Below are positions 55,075 through 64,000 of a DNA stretch of 64,000 nt, one piece after another. The notes beneath the pieces were generated by a model, which saw only the letters and a list, made by a program, of their open reading frames with translations, ran no database searches and had not been told where the DNA came from. Position 1 is the stretch's first letter. Every line of letters starts with the position of its first letter. The translations under genes and the position numbers were made by a program. This DNA comes from SIAJ01 sp963773845 (GTDB lineage Bacteria; Planctomycetota; Planctomycetia; Gemmatales; Gemmataceae), in NCBI GenBank assembly GCA_963773845.1, contig CAVZCU010000010.1:62001-126000 (forward strand), given 5' to 3'.

Positions 55075-57463
55075 CTACTCCATCTTCTTGGGCGGATCGA
55101 TGCGGTCGAGTGCTGCGTTCGCGATCGGCGCCAATTGCGAATCGACGCGTGCCAACTCGCGTAGCCGCGGGGCCGCGACCACGGCGTCCGGGCCTATCGT
55201 GCCGAGCGCCTGGGCCGCGGCTCGCCTGGCCTGCCGATCCGGATCCCGCAGCATATCGGATAGTGGCTTGATTGCGTCCTTGGCAGTCGCGCCAAGTTGC
55301 CCAAGCGTATAAGCGGCGTGTTCGCGCACCCGACCGCCATCGGCTCGCCCCATTAACGACTTATCCTTGAGGGCTTCAATCAAATTAGGTACGCCCGGCT
55401 TCGCCTGGGGACCGAGATACGCGGCCGCTTCGATCGCGGCGACACGAGCGCTCCGGGCCGAGGGGGTGGAGTCCTTCAAGGCCGCTAATACGATTTTCGC
55501 GTTGGCGTCAACATCGGCCCCGATTGCAACCAGTGTCGCCGACGCCCAGACTTTGCATGCTGGGATAGTGGTCAGATCGAGATACGCCTTAATATCGCCG
55601 GCCGCTGGCTTGGCGCCTTCCTTCATGCCGGCGAGCGCCGCAGCGCAGCCTCCTGCAGTGCCTGGGGCGTCTTGCGATGGTTCTTCAACAATTCGCCAAG
55701 TTTGGCTAGTGCATCCGAATTGCCGGCGCCAATCTTGCCGAGAGTCTCCACTGCCGCGACGCGGACGGCCGTATCTCCTTCGCCGAGCAATTTGGTGATG
55801 GCGGGTATCGCATCTTTGGCCGGCGGTCCGATAGCGGCAGCCGCACGTAAGAGGGCTATTCGTTCTTCGTGTCGGGCGTTTTCGTCAGTCAGATGCTTGG
55901 CAATGGCTTCCACCGCGGTTCCCGCGTCTGGTCCGATGGCTGCGAGTGCATTCGCCGCATCGACGCATAACGAAGAATCGTTGGAGTCCAGCGCCTTCGC
56001 CAACGCAGGGGCTGCGGGTGCGGCCGCGGGGCCAAGGATTTGCAATGCCCGCGCTGCTTCCCGTCCCACGGCAACCGATTCACTCTCGAGCTTCTTCGCC
56101 AGCTCAATCACGGCCGGCTTCGCTGCCGGACCGATCGCCGCCAGGGCCTCGATCGCCGCCGACTGGACCTGCGGAAACTTGTCGTCGAGTAGTTCGGTCA
56201 ATTTGGGCACTGCCGGCGCTGCCTTGCGGCCGATGCGGGCTAGCAACTTCGCTCCGCGATACGCACGGCTTCGTCGTCGTTCTTAAGCAACTCGATTACT
56301 CCAGACGTGACCTTGTCCGCTTCGCCACCCTGGTTGAGCGTGGCGGCGGCCAATTCCTCGAATACATACATCGCGCCAGTGGGCAGGCCGCGTTCGGCTT
56401 CGAGCGCTTCCTGTATTTGCGGCAGCGCTTCGGCCGCGTCTCCAGGCTTCATGCCACTCAGAACAGCGGCTGCCTGGAAGCGGACTATCGCTTCATTGTT
56501 TTTCAACAGAGGCACGACCGCGGGAACAGTCGGCTTGCCGATACGTCGCAATGCCAGCACCGGCCCCGCGACATTGGACGCGTTGTCCCCCTCCTTCGAT
56601 GGCTGAAGCATCTTTTCGAGGGCGTCCATGTCGGTCTTGGTCAGCATCTCGACCAGAGCCGGTATGGTCGATTCCGCTTTCCGGCCAACCTTGCCAATCG
56701 CCTCGGCGGCAGCATTGCTGATATAAGCGATGTCGCTCGGTTCCTCGTTCTTTTTCGGTTCGCGCTTGAGTGCGTCCAGAAGGATGGGCACCACCTCCTC
56801 GCCCCCCGGCTTGAGCCACGACAGATTGGAGGCGGCCGCTACCGCCACGTCCGGATTCGGATGGTTGAGCAGCTTCAGGATTGAATCGGGTTGAAAGTCC
56901 TTGATCTTCTCGAGCGCTCGATAGGCCGCCGAACGCACTTCTTTGTCGCGATCGGCACACAGCCTCGCCAACGCTTCCGCGGACTGTTTGGCATCGGGAC
57001 CGATCATACCAATGGCGTTGGCCGTGTGTTCACGGACGTTCGCTTCCTTATCGCGAAGGCCGTGTTCGAGCGTCTTGAGTCCAGTTTCTTGCAGTGCCTT
57101 CTTGCCTTTGCCCTTGAGTTCGAGCAACGCAAGCACGGCCGCCTCCCGCGTGCTGTCCGGCCTGCTTGTCGTTCGGCCGAGTGGTCCCGCGGCCGAGTCC
57201 TTGAGAGCGTTCAAAAGAGTAGGCACGACGTCCTCTCCTTCGGCATCCAGCGTGGCCGCCATTTGGATCGCCTTCGACCGCCGCTCGGGGGAATTGGATT
57301 TCAACTCGGCGGCGAGGCGGGTCAGGTCGTATTCGGCGTGCTTATCGATGGCCGGCGCCGCGGTGGTGGCGCTGGCTCCGCCCTGGGGTTGAGTTTTGTT
57401 GCAGGCGGTGGACAGGATGGCCAGAAACGCTCCCAGAGCGAGAGCGGAAAACACGCGACGCAT
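55075..57463 (-). CDS. HEAT-repeat lipoprotein, two frame breaks
   Basis: About 796 residues. ATG 57463 gives a lipoprotein signal ending LSTAC, so the Cys is lipidated. The rest is about 20 HEAT/PBS-lyase-type repeats, e.g. AIEALAAIGPAAKPAVIELA and AAAQALGTIGPDAVVAAPRL, forming a solenoid for protein binding in the periplasm or outer membrane. Frame breaks: near 56244-56252, and at 55638-55641, where one lost G in a G run restores ALRALAGMKEGAK. Joined, the repeat phase continues without gaps, which supports a single gene. Divergent from sucC. Confidence 0.85.
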
Positions 57464-57788
57464 AATGACGCACCCGGTGAGCGGTTGAAGAGGAATTGTC
57501 GCCGACGGCGCTGCGTTAGACAAGCGAAAGTCCATTTGACCGATGCCTCCGTCTCGCTTTTGCTACCGCTAACCTCGGTTCGAGTTGCCTCGAATGGCAT
57601 CGAGCCAAATGTCGCGGAATGTCGTTCGGAAAGGATTTTGGCCTGCGTCACTGGACTCTCCTGTATGCTCAGCGCAATATGGAAACGACCGGACTTTTTC
57701 CGCGGGCGATTTCCGCTCTTGGCCGGGGCTTCGCACGGGCCATATAACGCCCTGCACGTCGCGTTGATCTTTGTGAGATTCCCATTCG
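57464..57788. other. Divergent intergenic region
   Basis: 325 bp between the HEAT lipoprotein and sucC. It should hold the promoters of both, including that of the sucC-sucD unit. No palindrome or clear motif seen. Confidence 0.45.
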
Positions 57789-58991
57789 ATGAAAATTCAC
57801 GAATATCAGGCCAAGGAACTGCTTGCCGCCGCCGGGGCGAGCATTCCCAAACACCTCATCGTCTCTTCGTTCGACGACGCGGAGAAGGCGTTCGATCAAC
57901 TCAGCCACGGCGGTGGCGTCGTCATCAAAGCGCAAGTGCATGCCGGGGGCCGAGGGCAAGGGCAGTTGATCAGCTATTCCGAGAAGCTGGGCGGCGTCAA
58001 ATTCGTGAACAGTCGCGAGAAGGCGCGAGCAGTCGCGGAGGCGATGCTTCGCCATCGACTCAAGACCAAGCAGACCGGGCCCGACGGGCAGCAAATTCAA
58101 AAGATCATGGTCCAGGCCGATGCCGAGCCGGCCAAGGAATTCTACCTCGGCATGGTGCTCGATCGGGCCCAGGGCCTACCCGTCATGATGGCCAGCGCCG
58201 AAGGGGGCATGGACATTGAAGAGGTGGCAGCCAAGACTCCCGAGAAAATCTTCAAGGTGCCGGTATCCCCCGAGACGGGACTGCAGCCATTCCAGGCCCG
58301 AAGGCTCGCCTTTGATCTGGGTTTCACCGGCGACCAGGTCGAAAAGGCCGAGAAGATCATGATGGCGCTCTCCAAGGTCTTCCTCGAGAAAGATGCGAGC
58401 CTCGCCGAGATCAACCCTTTGGCAGTTACCAAAAAGGGCGACGTCGTCGCTCTCGATGCCAAGTTTGACTTCGACGATAACGCACTCTTCCGGCACAAGG
58501 ACATCGAAGCCTTGCGCGACCTGTTGGAAGAGAACCCGGTCGAAGTTCGGGCGTCGCAAGCGAACCTGAATTTCATTCAGCTCGACGGCAACATTGGCTG
58601 CCTGGTGAACGGCGCCGGGCTCGCGATGGGGACGATGGACATCATCAAGTATCACGGAGGCGAGCCGGCCAACTTTCTCGACGTCGGCGGCGGCGTGACT
58701 CCCGAGGCGGCTATCGAAGCGTTCCGGATCATTCTTTCCGACCCGAAGGTGAAGGGGATTCTCGTCAACATCTTCGGCGGCATCGCCAAGTGTGACCTGA
58801 TTGCCGAAGCGCTGGTGAAAGCAGGCCGCGAGGTCGGCTTCAAGGTCCCCGTAGTTGTTCGCCTCGAGGGCACGAATGTGGAAAAGGCCCGCGAGATCCT
58901 GAATGGCGTGAAGAAAGAGCTGCCGATGATCCAGGCGGCGCCCGGCTTGACCGAAGCAGCGAAAATGGTGGTAGCGGCAGCGAAGGGATGA
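57789..58991 (+). CDS. sucC: Succinyl-CoA ligase (ADP-forming) beta subunit
   Basis: 400 residues. Makes succinate and ATP (or GTP) from succinyl-CoA in the TCA cycle, with SucD. ATP-grasp N-terminus MKIHEYQAKELLAAAG, then KAQVHAGGRGQG with ATP-binding residues, DASLAEINPLAV and the EINP metal site, LDAKFDFDDNA, and the C-terminal CoA-ligase part with GGGVTPEAAIEAFRIIL and ILVNIFGGIAKCD. Length is normal and there is no frame break. Unusually, sucD does not follow directly: a lipoprotein gene and a hairpin separate them. Confidence 0.97.
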   Translation: MKIHEYQAKELLAAAGASIPKHLIVSSFDDAEKAFDQLSHGGGVVIKAQVHAGGRGQGQLISYSEKLGGVKFVNSREKARAVAEAMLRHRLKTKQTGPDGQQIQKIMVQADAEPAKEFYLGMVLDRAQGLPVMMASAEGGMDIEEVAAKTPEKIFKVPVSPETGLQPFQARRLAFDLGFTGDQVEKAEKIMMALSKVFLEKDASLAEINPLAVTKKGDVVALDAKFDFDDNALFRHKDIEALRDLLEENPVEVRASQANLNFIQLDGNIGCLVNGAGLAMGTMDIIKYHGGEPANFLDVGGGVTPEAAIEAFRIILSDPKVKGILVNIFGGIAKCDLIAEALVKAGREVGFKVPVVVRLEGTNVEKAREILNGVKKELPMIQAAPGLTEAAKMVVAAAKG

Positions 58992-58997
58992 TCGGCG

Positions 58998-59056
58998 AGC
59001 CGAGCGGCACAAGCCGCCGGGTAATGCTAGCACCCGGCGGCTTATGCCGCTCGGCT
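58998..59056. repeat. 25-bp inverted repeat after sucC
   Basis: Arms 58998-59022 and 59032-59056 pair with one mismatch around a 9-base loop; core AGCCGAGCGGCACAAGCCG. It lies 6 bp after the sucC stop and could lower expression of the genes downstream. Confidence 0.85.
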
Positions 59057-59082
59057 TGCCCAGCGCTAACGAGGATTGACCC

Positions 59083-59949
59083 ATGCGGCGCACGAAGGAT
59101 CGAGAGATACTGTTCGCAATGGTCGCGCTCGCCGCCTTCATCGGCTGCGACAGCAAGCCTAAGGGCACCGGTACAGGCCCAGCGGCCGGCACGGGCGGCG
59201 AAACGATCGTCACCGGACCGAATGCTCGGCAAGCGGCAGATGCTTTTCTCGTCGCGCTGCGTGACCGGACGGCCACGCCGGACCAATTGACCCAGGGCCT
59301 TCGCGCCGCGATTGCTCCACCGATGACCGACCAGGACAAAAAAACTGGCTACTCGAACGCCAACGCTCAGGAATGGCTCGCAAAGTTCCGCGACACGAGG
59401 TTCATCGCGGGCGAGGAATCCAAGTTTGGCAATGCCATCGTGCTTCGCGGTCGGGCGGAGTCGCCGACAAAGAAGGAAGCCTTCGCGCTGCGGTTGGTGA
59501 AGGATGCGAATGGATACAAGGCCGACTGGCTCCAGACTTCGGGGCATCTCAGCAGTAACATCCCGACGCCGTTGGATGCCGATCTGGCCGCCGCTCAGGA
59601 CACGGTTCGCAACATGCTCGACTTGCTGGTCGGCGACAGCTTCGACCAGGCGCACGTACTGATGACTCTTGCTTGGAAGAAAGCGATCTCTCCTTTGGGC
59701 GATGCCAGAGTGCAAGGGGGCCTCGAATACGAGCCCGGGTTCCTGAAGCAAAAGCTGCGCTCCTGGGCCGGCGGTGCTACGGGATACACTCTTTCCGATG
59801 GCAAGCTGAATTCGTCGAGAAATGGCGCCTCATTCGTCGTCGATCTCGAAAAAGAGGGCAAGAAAGTCCCGCACACGGTCAAAGTGAAAAAGGATCCGGC
59901 ATCTGGTTGGTGGTTGGTGGACGGTTTCGACAAGGCACCCGACAAATAG
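59083..59949 (+). CDS. Lipoprotein of unknown function between sucC and sucD
   Basis: 288 residues. Lipoprotein signal with lipobox AAFIGC (Cys about 22), then a Gly/Thr-rich linker. Next come two alpha+beta halves, each resembling an NTF2- or DUF4878-like small domain: NARQAADAFLVALRDRTATP followed by strands, and DTVRNMLDLLVGDSFDQAHV followed by strands ending DPASGWWLVDGF. NTF2-like folds bind small ligands. ATG 59083 is preceded by GAGGA. It ends 14 bp before sucD, so all three genes are likely co-transcribed. No metabolic link is apparent. Confidence 0.8.
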   Translation: MRRTKDREILFAMVALAAFIGCDSKPKGTGTGPAAGTGGETIVTGPNARQAADAFLVALRDRTATPDQLTQGLRAAIAPPMTDQDKKTGYSNANAQEWLAKFRDTRFIAGEESKFGNAIVLRGRAESPTKKEAFALRLVKDANGYKADWLQTSGHLSSNIPTPLDADLAAAQDTVRNMLDLLVGDSFDQAHVLMTLAWKKAISPLGDARVQGGLEYEPGFLKQKLRSWAGGATGYTLSDGKLNSSRNGASFVVDLEKEGKKVPHTVKVKKDPASGWWLVDGFDKAPDK

Positions 59950-59963
59950 CACCACAAAAACTC

Positions 59964-60848
<885 letters not shown>

Positions 60849-60854
60849 CGTCAA

Positions 60855-60895
60855 TGGCCCTGACAAGACACGAACCGAGTGTCTTCTCAGGGCCA
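60855..60895. terminator. Hairpin between sucD and the NIPSNAP gene
   Basis: 17-base arms 60855-60871 (TGGCCCTGACAAGACAC) and 60879-60895 with one mismatch, 7-base loop. Lies between convergent genes. No strong U-tract. Confidence 0.7.
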
Positions 60896-60918
60896 CGAAT
60901 CCACTCGGGCGACGGGTC

Positions 60919-61335
60919 TCATTTCAACTTCGAGTAATCGGTCGCCGTCAGAAAGATCCGATCTACTTTGTTCACGAGTCGTCCGTCCTTTTCACTTTCG
61001 GCCTTGGCCTTGATCCATTCGGGATCTTTGCCAAACTCTGCCCATGCTTTGTCGGCCGCTTCCTTGCTCGGGAAGGCGAGCATATAAACCAAAAGTTCCT
61101 CCGACTTCTCCTTGTCGATCGGGCTCCAAAAGCCGACCATCGTCATGCCGTGTTTTTCGAAAATCTTGCAAGTGTGATCGCGAAAGCGTGCGTGCAAGGC
61201 TTTCATCTTGCCGGGATTGGCGTGATAAGTTCGCAGTTCGAACACGCGGTGATCGGCAGCGGCCTTCGGCTCATCGGATTGCATTGGCATGGTGCTTACA
61301 AGGACGATTGCGATGGTGAGTACGACGCGTTTCAC
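60919..61335 (-). CDS. Exported NIPSNAP-family protein
   Basis: 138 residues starting at a GTG (61335) with CCGGAGAATCTCC just before it; no ATG is suitable. Signal peptide KRVVLTIAIVLVSTMPMQS, then one dimeric alpha-beta barrel (NIPSNAP) domain: HRVFELRTYHANPGKMKALHARF, HGMTMVGFWSP, LLVYMLAFPSKEAADKAW and WIKAKAESEKDGRLVNKV. Ferredoxin-like folds of this sort bind heme, quinones or small acids, but NIPSNAP function is unsettled. Convergent with sucD. Complete. Confidence 0.88.
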   Translation of the reverse strand: MKRVVLTIAIVLVSTMPMQSDEPKAAADHRVFELRTYHANPGKMKALHARFRDHTCKIFEKHGMTMVGFWSPIDKEKSEELLVYMLAFPSKEAADKAWAEFGKDPEWIKAKAESEKDGRLVNKVDRIFLTATDYSKLK

Positions 61336-61409
61336 GGAGATTCTCCGGAGAAAGTGGGCTGCCGCTCATGATAGTTAGCCGCTGAGAGAACGCCGAGATT
61401 CGCGGGCCC

Positions 61410-61838
61410 TCACTTCATTCCAATTTCCCGCTTGATTGCGCCATACCAGTTGAAGAACCATCCGGACTGGATCTTGAGACCGTTATCTTCAATACCCAGG
61501 ACGACAAGCTTTTTCAATTCCGCGTCCGCTCGTCGCCCTTGGGCGGCATTGCGAAGCGTTTGGAGGATTGTTTCAAATCTCATTCGGTCGATTTTGCCAT
61601 TGTTCGCGGCCGCGGATTGGCACTCGCCATTGACCATTCGCAAGAGGTCACTTTCGAGAACATATCCCTGTTTGGCGCTCACCTCGGCGAGGGCGGTGCG
61701 CGCGACGTCGACACTGATTCCCTGGTGGATGGCGATTTGAAGGATTTCGCGCTCTTCGTTCTTATCGATGTACTTGTCGTCGTAACCTCGCAAGTTAATC
61801 TCGTCAATGAATCGCTTCTGGATCATTTCCAGCGGCAT
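61410..61838 (-). CDS. Conserved-looking cytosolic protein of unknown function
   Basis: 142 residues, no signal peptide. Helical and charged: IDEINLRGYDDKYIDKNEER, EILQIAIHQGISVDVARTAL, EVSAKQGYVLESDLLRM, then GWFFNWYGAIKREIGMK at the end. The layout suggests two small helical domains, the first perhaps EF-hand- or SHOCT-like, but no calcium loop is present. ATG 61838 is preceded by GGAG. Composition matches real genes. I do not recognise the family. Confidence 0.68.
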   Translation of the reverse strand: MPLEMIQKRFIDEINLRGYDDKYIDKNEEREILQIAIHQGISVDVARTALAEVSAKQGYVLESDLLRMVNGECQSAAANNGKIDRMRFETILQTLRNAAQGRRADAELKKLVVLGIEDNGLKIQSGWFFNWYGAIKREIGMK

Positions 61839-62071
61839 GGCGAAACTCCGGATCGCACGGACGACTCCCCTCTTATTCGGCCGTCGACGCAGTCAATTTG
61901 TAGTCGCGCGAATATGAAACGCGAGGATAGTCCGCCTTTGGCCAGTCGTGCAATTGCTGAATGGAAGCTCCGCGATTGCTGCGGCAGCTGCGGTTGAATC
62001 AAATTGGAGTGGCAACGCGGTCACACCGTCCGAATGGCGGTGCGGAGAAGAAATTCGAAACGAGTCGGGGA

Positions 62072-62290
62072 TTACGCCCGACCAGTGGAATCCTGGTTTA
62101 CGATCAACGCCGATGAGGCTTCCGGTCGATGGCCGTGAATGGCTTCGTACACTTCCTGGCGATGTACGGGCACATCTTTCGGCGCAACGATGCCGAGCCG
62201 AACCTTATCGCCACGGATCTCGACGACCGTGATGACAATGTCGTTGTTGATTACGATACTCTCGTTTTTTTTCCTGGACAGAACAAGCAT
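62072..62290 (-). CDS. csrA: Carbon storage regulator CsrA
   Basis: 72 residues. RNA-binding dimer that controls translation and mRNA stability by binding GGA in hairpin loops. MLVLSRKKNESIVINNDIVI, then VVEIRGDKVRLGIVAPKDVP and VHRQEVYEAI match the whole family; the basic R6-K7-K8 cluster and the R of VHRQE (RNA contact) are present. ATG 62290 follows GGAAGGA at 8-10 bases. No flagellar genes such as fliW are near. The last 16 residues are variable. Confidence 0.95.
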   Translation of the reverse strand: MLVLSRKKNESIVINNDIVITVVEIRGDKVRLGIVAPKDVPVHRQEVYEAIHGHRPEASSALIVNQDSTGRA

Positions 62291-62648
62291 GGCTGTGTAT
62301 CCTTCCGATTCACTGATCCTGACAAAGAGGATGCGACTCAGTCAATCTCCGTTGCGAATCCCGGCTGCGGCCACGAACCGCAGCACTATTTCTGCATCCG
62401 CCCCGCGGACCGTGATCCTTGAGTCGGGTGCGAACAAATCGCGCGCCGGAGAACTCCCTCCGTCCACGCTAAACACATTTTTCAGACCCGTCAAGCGTTT
62501 GCGACTGGAATTATCTATTTTTACATTTCCAACATGGCATTCCTTACGCGCTTAAATACCTGCAGCCCGTCGTAGATTTTCGACTATAAAGCGACGCGAG
62601 CCGCCCTTGCAAAGGAGTGCGGCTCGAATTCGAAGACGGACACTTGGT
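62291..62648. other. Intergenic region with a hairpin
   Basis: 358 bp with no supportable gene. The csrA promoter must lie here. A hairpin CGAGCCGC (62597-62604) with GCGGCTCG (62619-62626) lies 23 bp beyond the stop of the minus-strand HEAT gene, followed on that strand by CGTCGCTTTAT, so it may be that gene's terminator. Confidence 0.55.
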
Positions 62649-63665
62649 TCACTTCCTGGCAGCCTGCTTCTTTTGATAGTAGTTGGCTATTCGGCGAACC
62701 GTGGCATCCGGGTCACGACGACTCATTTGCGCCAATCGGTCACCGAGGTCAGCGTTGCGTTCGGCGGCCAGTCGCGCGGCGCCGGCTCTCACCGCTGGGT
62801 CGTCGTCTTTTGTCAATCGCTCAAGCCAAACAGTCGTATCCAGTTCTTCTTCATAAGCGAGATCAACGAGCAGCTTTTGCCTTTCCGCCGGGTCCCGGGC
62901 GGTGTATCGACGACCCAGGCGAATTTCCCGCGGCGTCCGACCCCGGCTTCGTAAGCCCATCTCGGCAAATTGCCGTACTTCCATGTCCGAATCGTGCAGA
63001 CAGCGGAGTAGCCCTTCGTCGTTCAGAATCGCCTTTCCACCCTCGTGTACCGGACCAAGTGCGAGGACGGCCGCCCGTCGAACGTCCACAACCGGATCGT
63101 CAACCAGCGGGACAATCGCTTCGAGACAATCGATTTCCGGATGAAGTGCCGCGGCGATGGCCTGGATGCGCACGTCTACCGATTCACTTTTGGCGGCGGT
63201 GGCGACCATTTCTTTGGCTCTTTGCCCGATTGTCGGATCGTTCGAAGCGAGAATGGCCGGCAACAAGTCCAAGGCGGCGGCGCGGCCCGGCGTGCTGAAT
63301 CGTGGCTCGGCATCCACGAACTGATGGGCAAACGTCTGGCGTCGCGGATCATCGTTTGGCCATGATTCGATCAACTTGGCCATTCCACGCGTCGCAGCAG
63401 CGCAAACGTCCGGATCATCGTGACGCAATAGCGCAAGCATGGTTGGTGCCGCCGGCTCGCCAGCTGCTGCCAGCTGATCAGCCCACTCCAAACGCTGGTC
63501 CGCCGGTGATCGCTCAAGCCGTTCGGCACAGTACCAGATCCACAGTCGCTCGCGCTGCCAGAGTCCTGTTGCCGTCGACAGAACCAAGACTGGCAACGCC
63601 CATCGCAAGAGTCGGCGTGCCAGCCGAGGCCGGGCGGGCGATGGTGGAGTAGGCGTTTGTGACAT
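62649..63665 (-). CDS. Membrane-anchored HEAT-repeat protein
   Basis: 338 residues. A Pro-rich cytosolic lead is followed by one membrane span (about 22-38, WALPVLVLSTATGLW), then HEAT repeats, e.g. EPAAPTMLALLRHDDPDVCA, VPLVDDPVVDVRRAAVLAL and LHDSDMEVRQFAEMGLRS. It probably serves as a periplasmic scaffold. ATG 63665 is chosen because the 32 codons upstream give no domain and the span is then correctly placed. No catalytic residues. Related in type, not in sequence detail, to the lipoprotein at 55075. Confidence 0.78.
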   Translation of the reverse strand: MSQTPTPPSPARPRLARRLLRWALPVLVLSTATGLWQRERLWIWYCAERLERSPADQRLEWADQLAAAGEPAAPTMLALLRHDDPDVCAAATRGMAKLIESWPNDDPRRQTFAHQFVDAEPRFSTPGRAAALDLLPAILASNDPTIGQRAKEMVATAAKSESVDVRIQAIAAALHPEIDCLEAIVPLVDDPVVDVRRAAVLALGPVHEGGKAILNDEGLLRCLHDSDMEVRQFAEMGLRSRGRTPREIRLGRRYTARDPAERQKLLVDLAYEEELDTTVWLERLTKDDDPAVRAGAARLAAERNADLGDRLAQMSRRDPDATVRRIANYYQKKQAARK

Positions 63666-63894
63666 ATCAGCCTCCGTGCCGTTGGGAAGTGGGCGACTAT
63701 AGGCGACGGACCGGCGCAGCGGCAAGGGCAGGTTCGGCGTATGGAGCGAGCACTCCACCACGGCCGGCCATCAATTCACCGAGCACATATTCCCGCTCGA
63801 GATGCCGCCGACGCGTGTCGGACGAGATTCGTCTGGATTCGCGAACGAAGTTGGGCTATTGGCCGTCTGCTCTCGACTTCAGGGGGATGTCTCG

Positions 63895-64000
63895 ATGCGC
63901 AGGATTCACTTTGTGGCCACGCTCGCCGCTGCTTTGGCCGCGGTGCCCGCCATCGCCCAGGTTGGCGGTCCGACGACTCGGCCGATGCCGCCGTCCGGAT
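63895..64000 (+). CDS. Exported protein, only N-terminus in window
   Basis: 35 codons run off the right edge. ATG 63895 is preceded by AGGGGGA; the signal peptide is RRIHFVATLAAALAAVPAIA, followed by QVGGPTTRPMPPSG, a Pro/Gly-rich start similar to other exported proteins here. Identity cannot be given. Confidence 0.65.
   Translation, partial: MRRIHFVATLAAALAAVPAIAQVGGPTTRPMPPSG

Noticed and set aside
56891..58219. 442-codon plus-strand frame running into sucC
   Set aside because: Overlaps the HEAT lipoprotein antisense and sucC in another frame; no similarity to a protein family.

Overview
The window looks like chromosomal DNA of a planctomycete, probably of the Gemmata/Gemmataceae type. 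The grounds are the high GC content, many Sec-exported proteins with Gly/Pro-rich tails, a Ser/Thr kinase fused to WD40 repeats, HEAT-repeat lipoproteins, PQQ-type propellers, a CehA/McbA-type protein with EF-hands, an ECF sigma factor and csrA. This is inferred from gene content only; there is no rRNA, and I recognised no tRNA or CRISPR array.

Layout. 1-5812 (minus strand): housekeeping block ribH (cut by the window edge), rho, coaE and polA. 5813-7038: about 1.2 kb of mostly non-coding DNA with palindromic repeats and a small ACT-like remnant. 7039-10917: two exported proteins, the second a peptidase-like protein with collagen-like tails. 11167-12454: a BON protein and two Hsp20 chaperones behind a possible sigma-54 promoter. 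12536-16433: RNase HII-like protein, HIT protein, BON protein, TPR membrane protein and a VOC protein. 16458-18495: an insertion sequence (DUF6788-like protein plus DDE transposase) apparently lying inside an older gene. 18506-22559: WD40 receptor kinase and a sugar isomerase-like protein. 22612-33910: membrane glycosyltransferases, a luciferase-like monooxygenase, an ATP-grasp ligase overlapping a His/Tyr-rich exported protein, a PQQ propeller, a fused ABC permease and a HemL-like aminotransferase. 34056-39044: a very large unknown protein and two tandem LolA-like paralogs. 39125-41866: a compact A-T-TE NRPS-like enzyme whose specificity code reads as cysteine. 42390-48048: a DUF4139-type protein and two paralogous polytopic membrane proteins, one damaged. 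48161-52449: small genes, ECF sigma factor, an STN-like exported protein, a truncated trypsin-like protein and a small membrane protein, with prominent palindromes. 52594-57463: CehA/McbA-type protein and HEAT-repeat lipoprotein. 57789-60848: sucC, a lipoprotein gene and sucD. 60919-64000: NIPSNAP protein, unknown protein, csrA, HEAT membrane protein and the start of another exported protein.

A striking property is about fourteen single-base-type reading-frame breaks inside otherwise conserved genes (three in polA alone, with one to two in each of nine other genes). Several fall in short homopolymers and both insertions and deletions occur. This points to uncorrected indels in the assembly rather than mass pseudogenisation, so split genes are annotated here as single loci. 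Separate from this, three loci look really degraded: a membrane protein with an internal deletion, a trypsin-like gene without its catalytic serine region, and the IS-interrupted gene.

The DNA between genes is rich in perfect or near-perfect palindromes of at least four sequence families, some at gene ends where they could terminate transcription. The most biologically interesting leads are the predicted cysteine-activating A-T-TE enzyme, the ATP-grasp/His-Tyr-rich protein pair, the possible conflict-system (bpX-like) giant protein, and the dispersed palindrome families.
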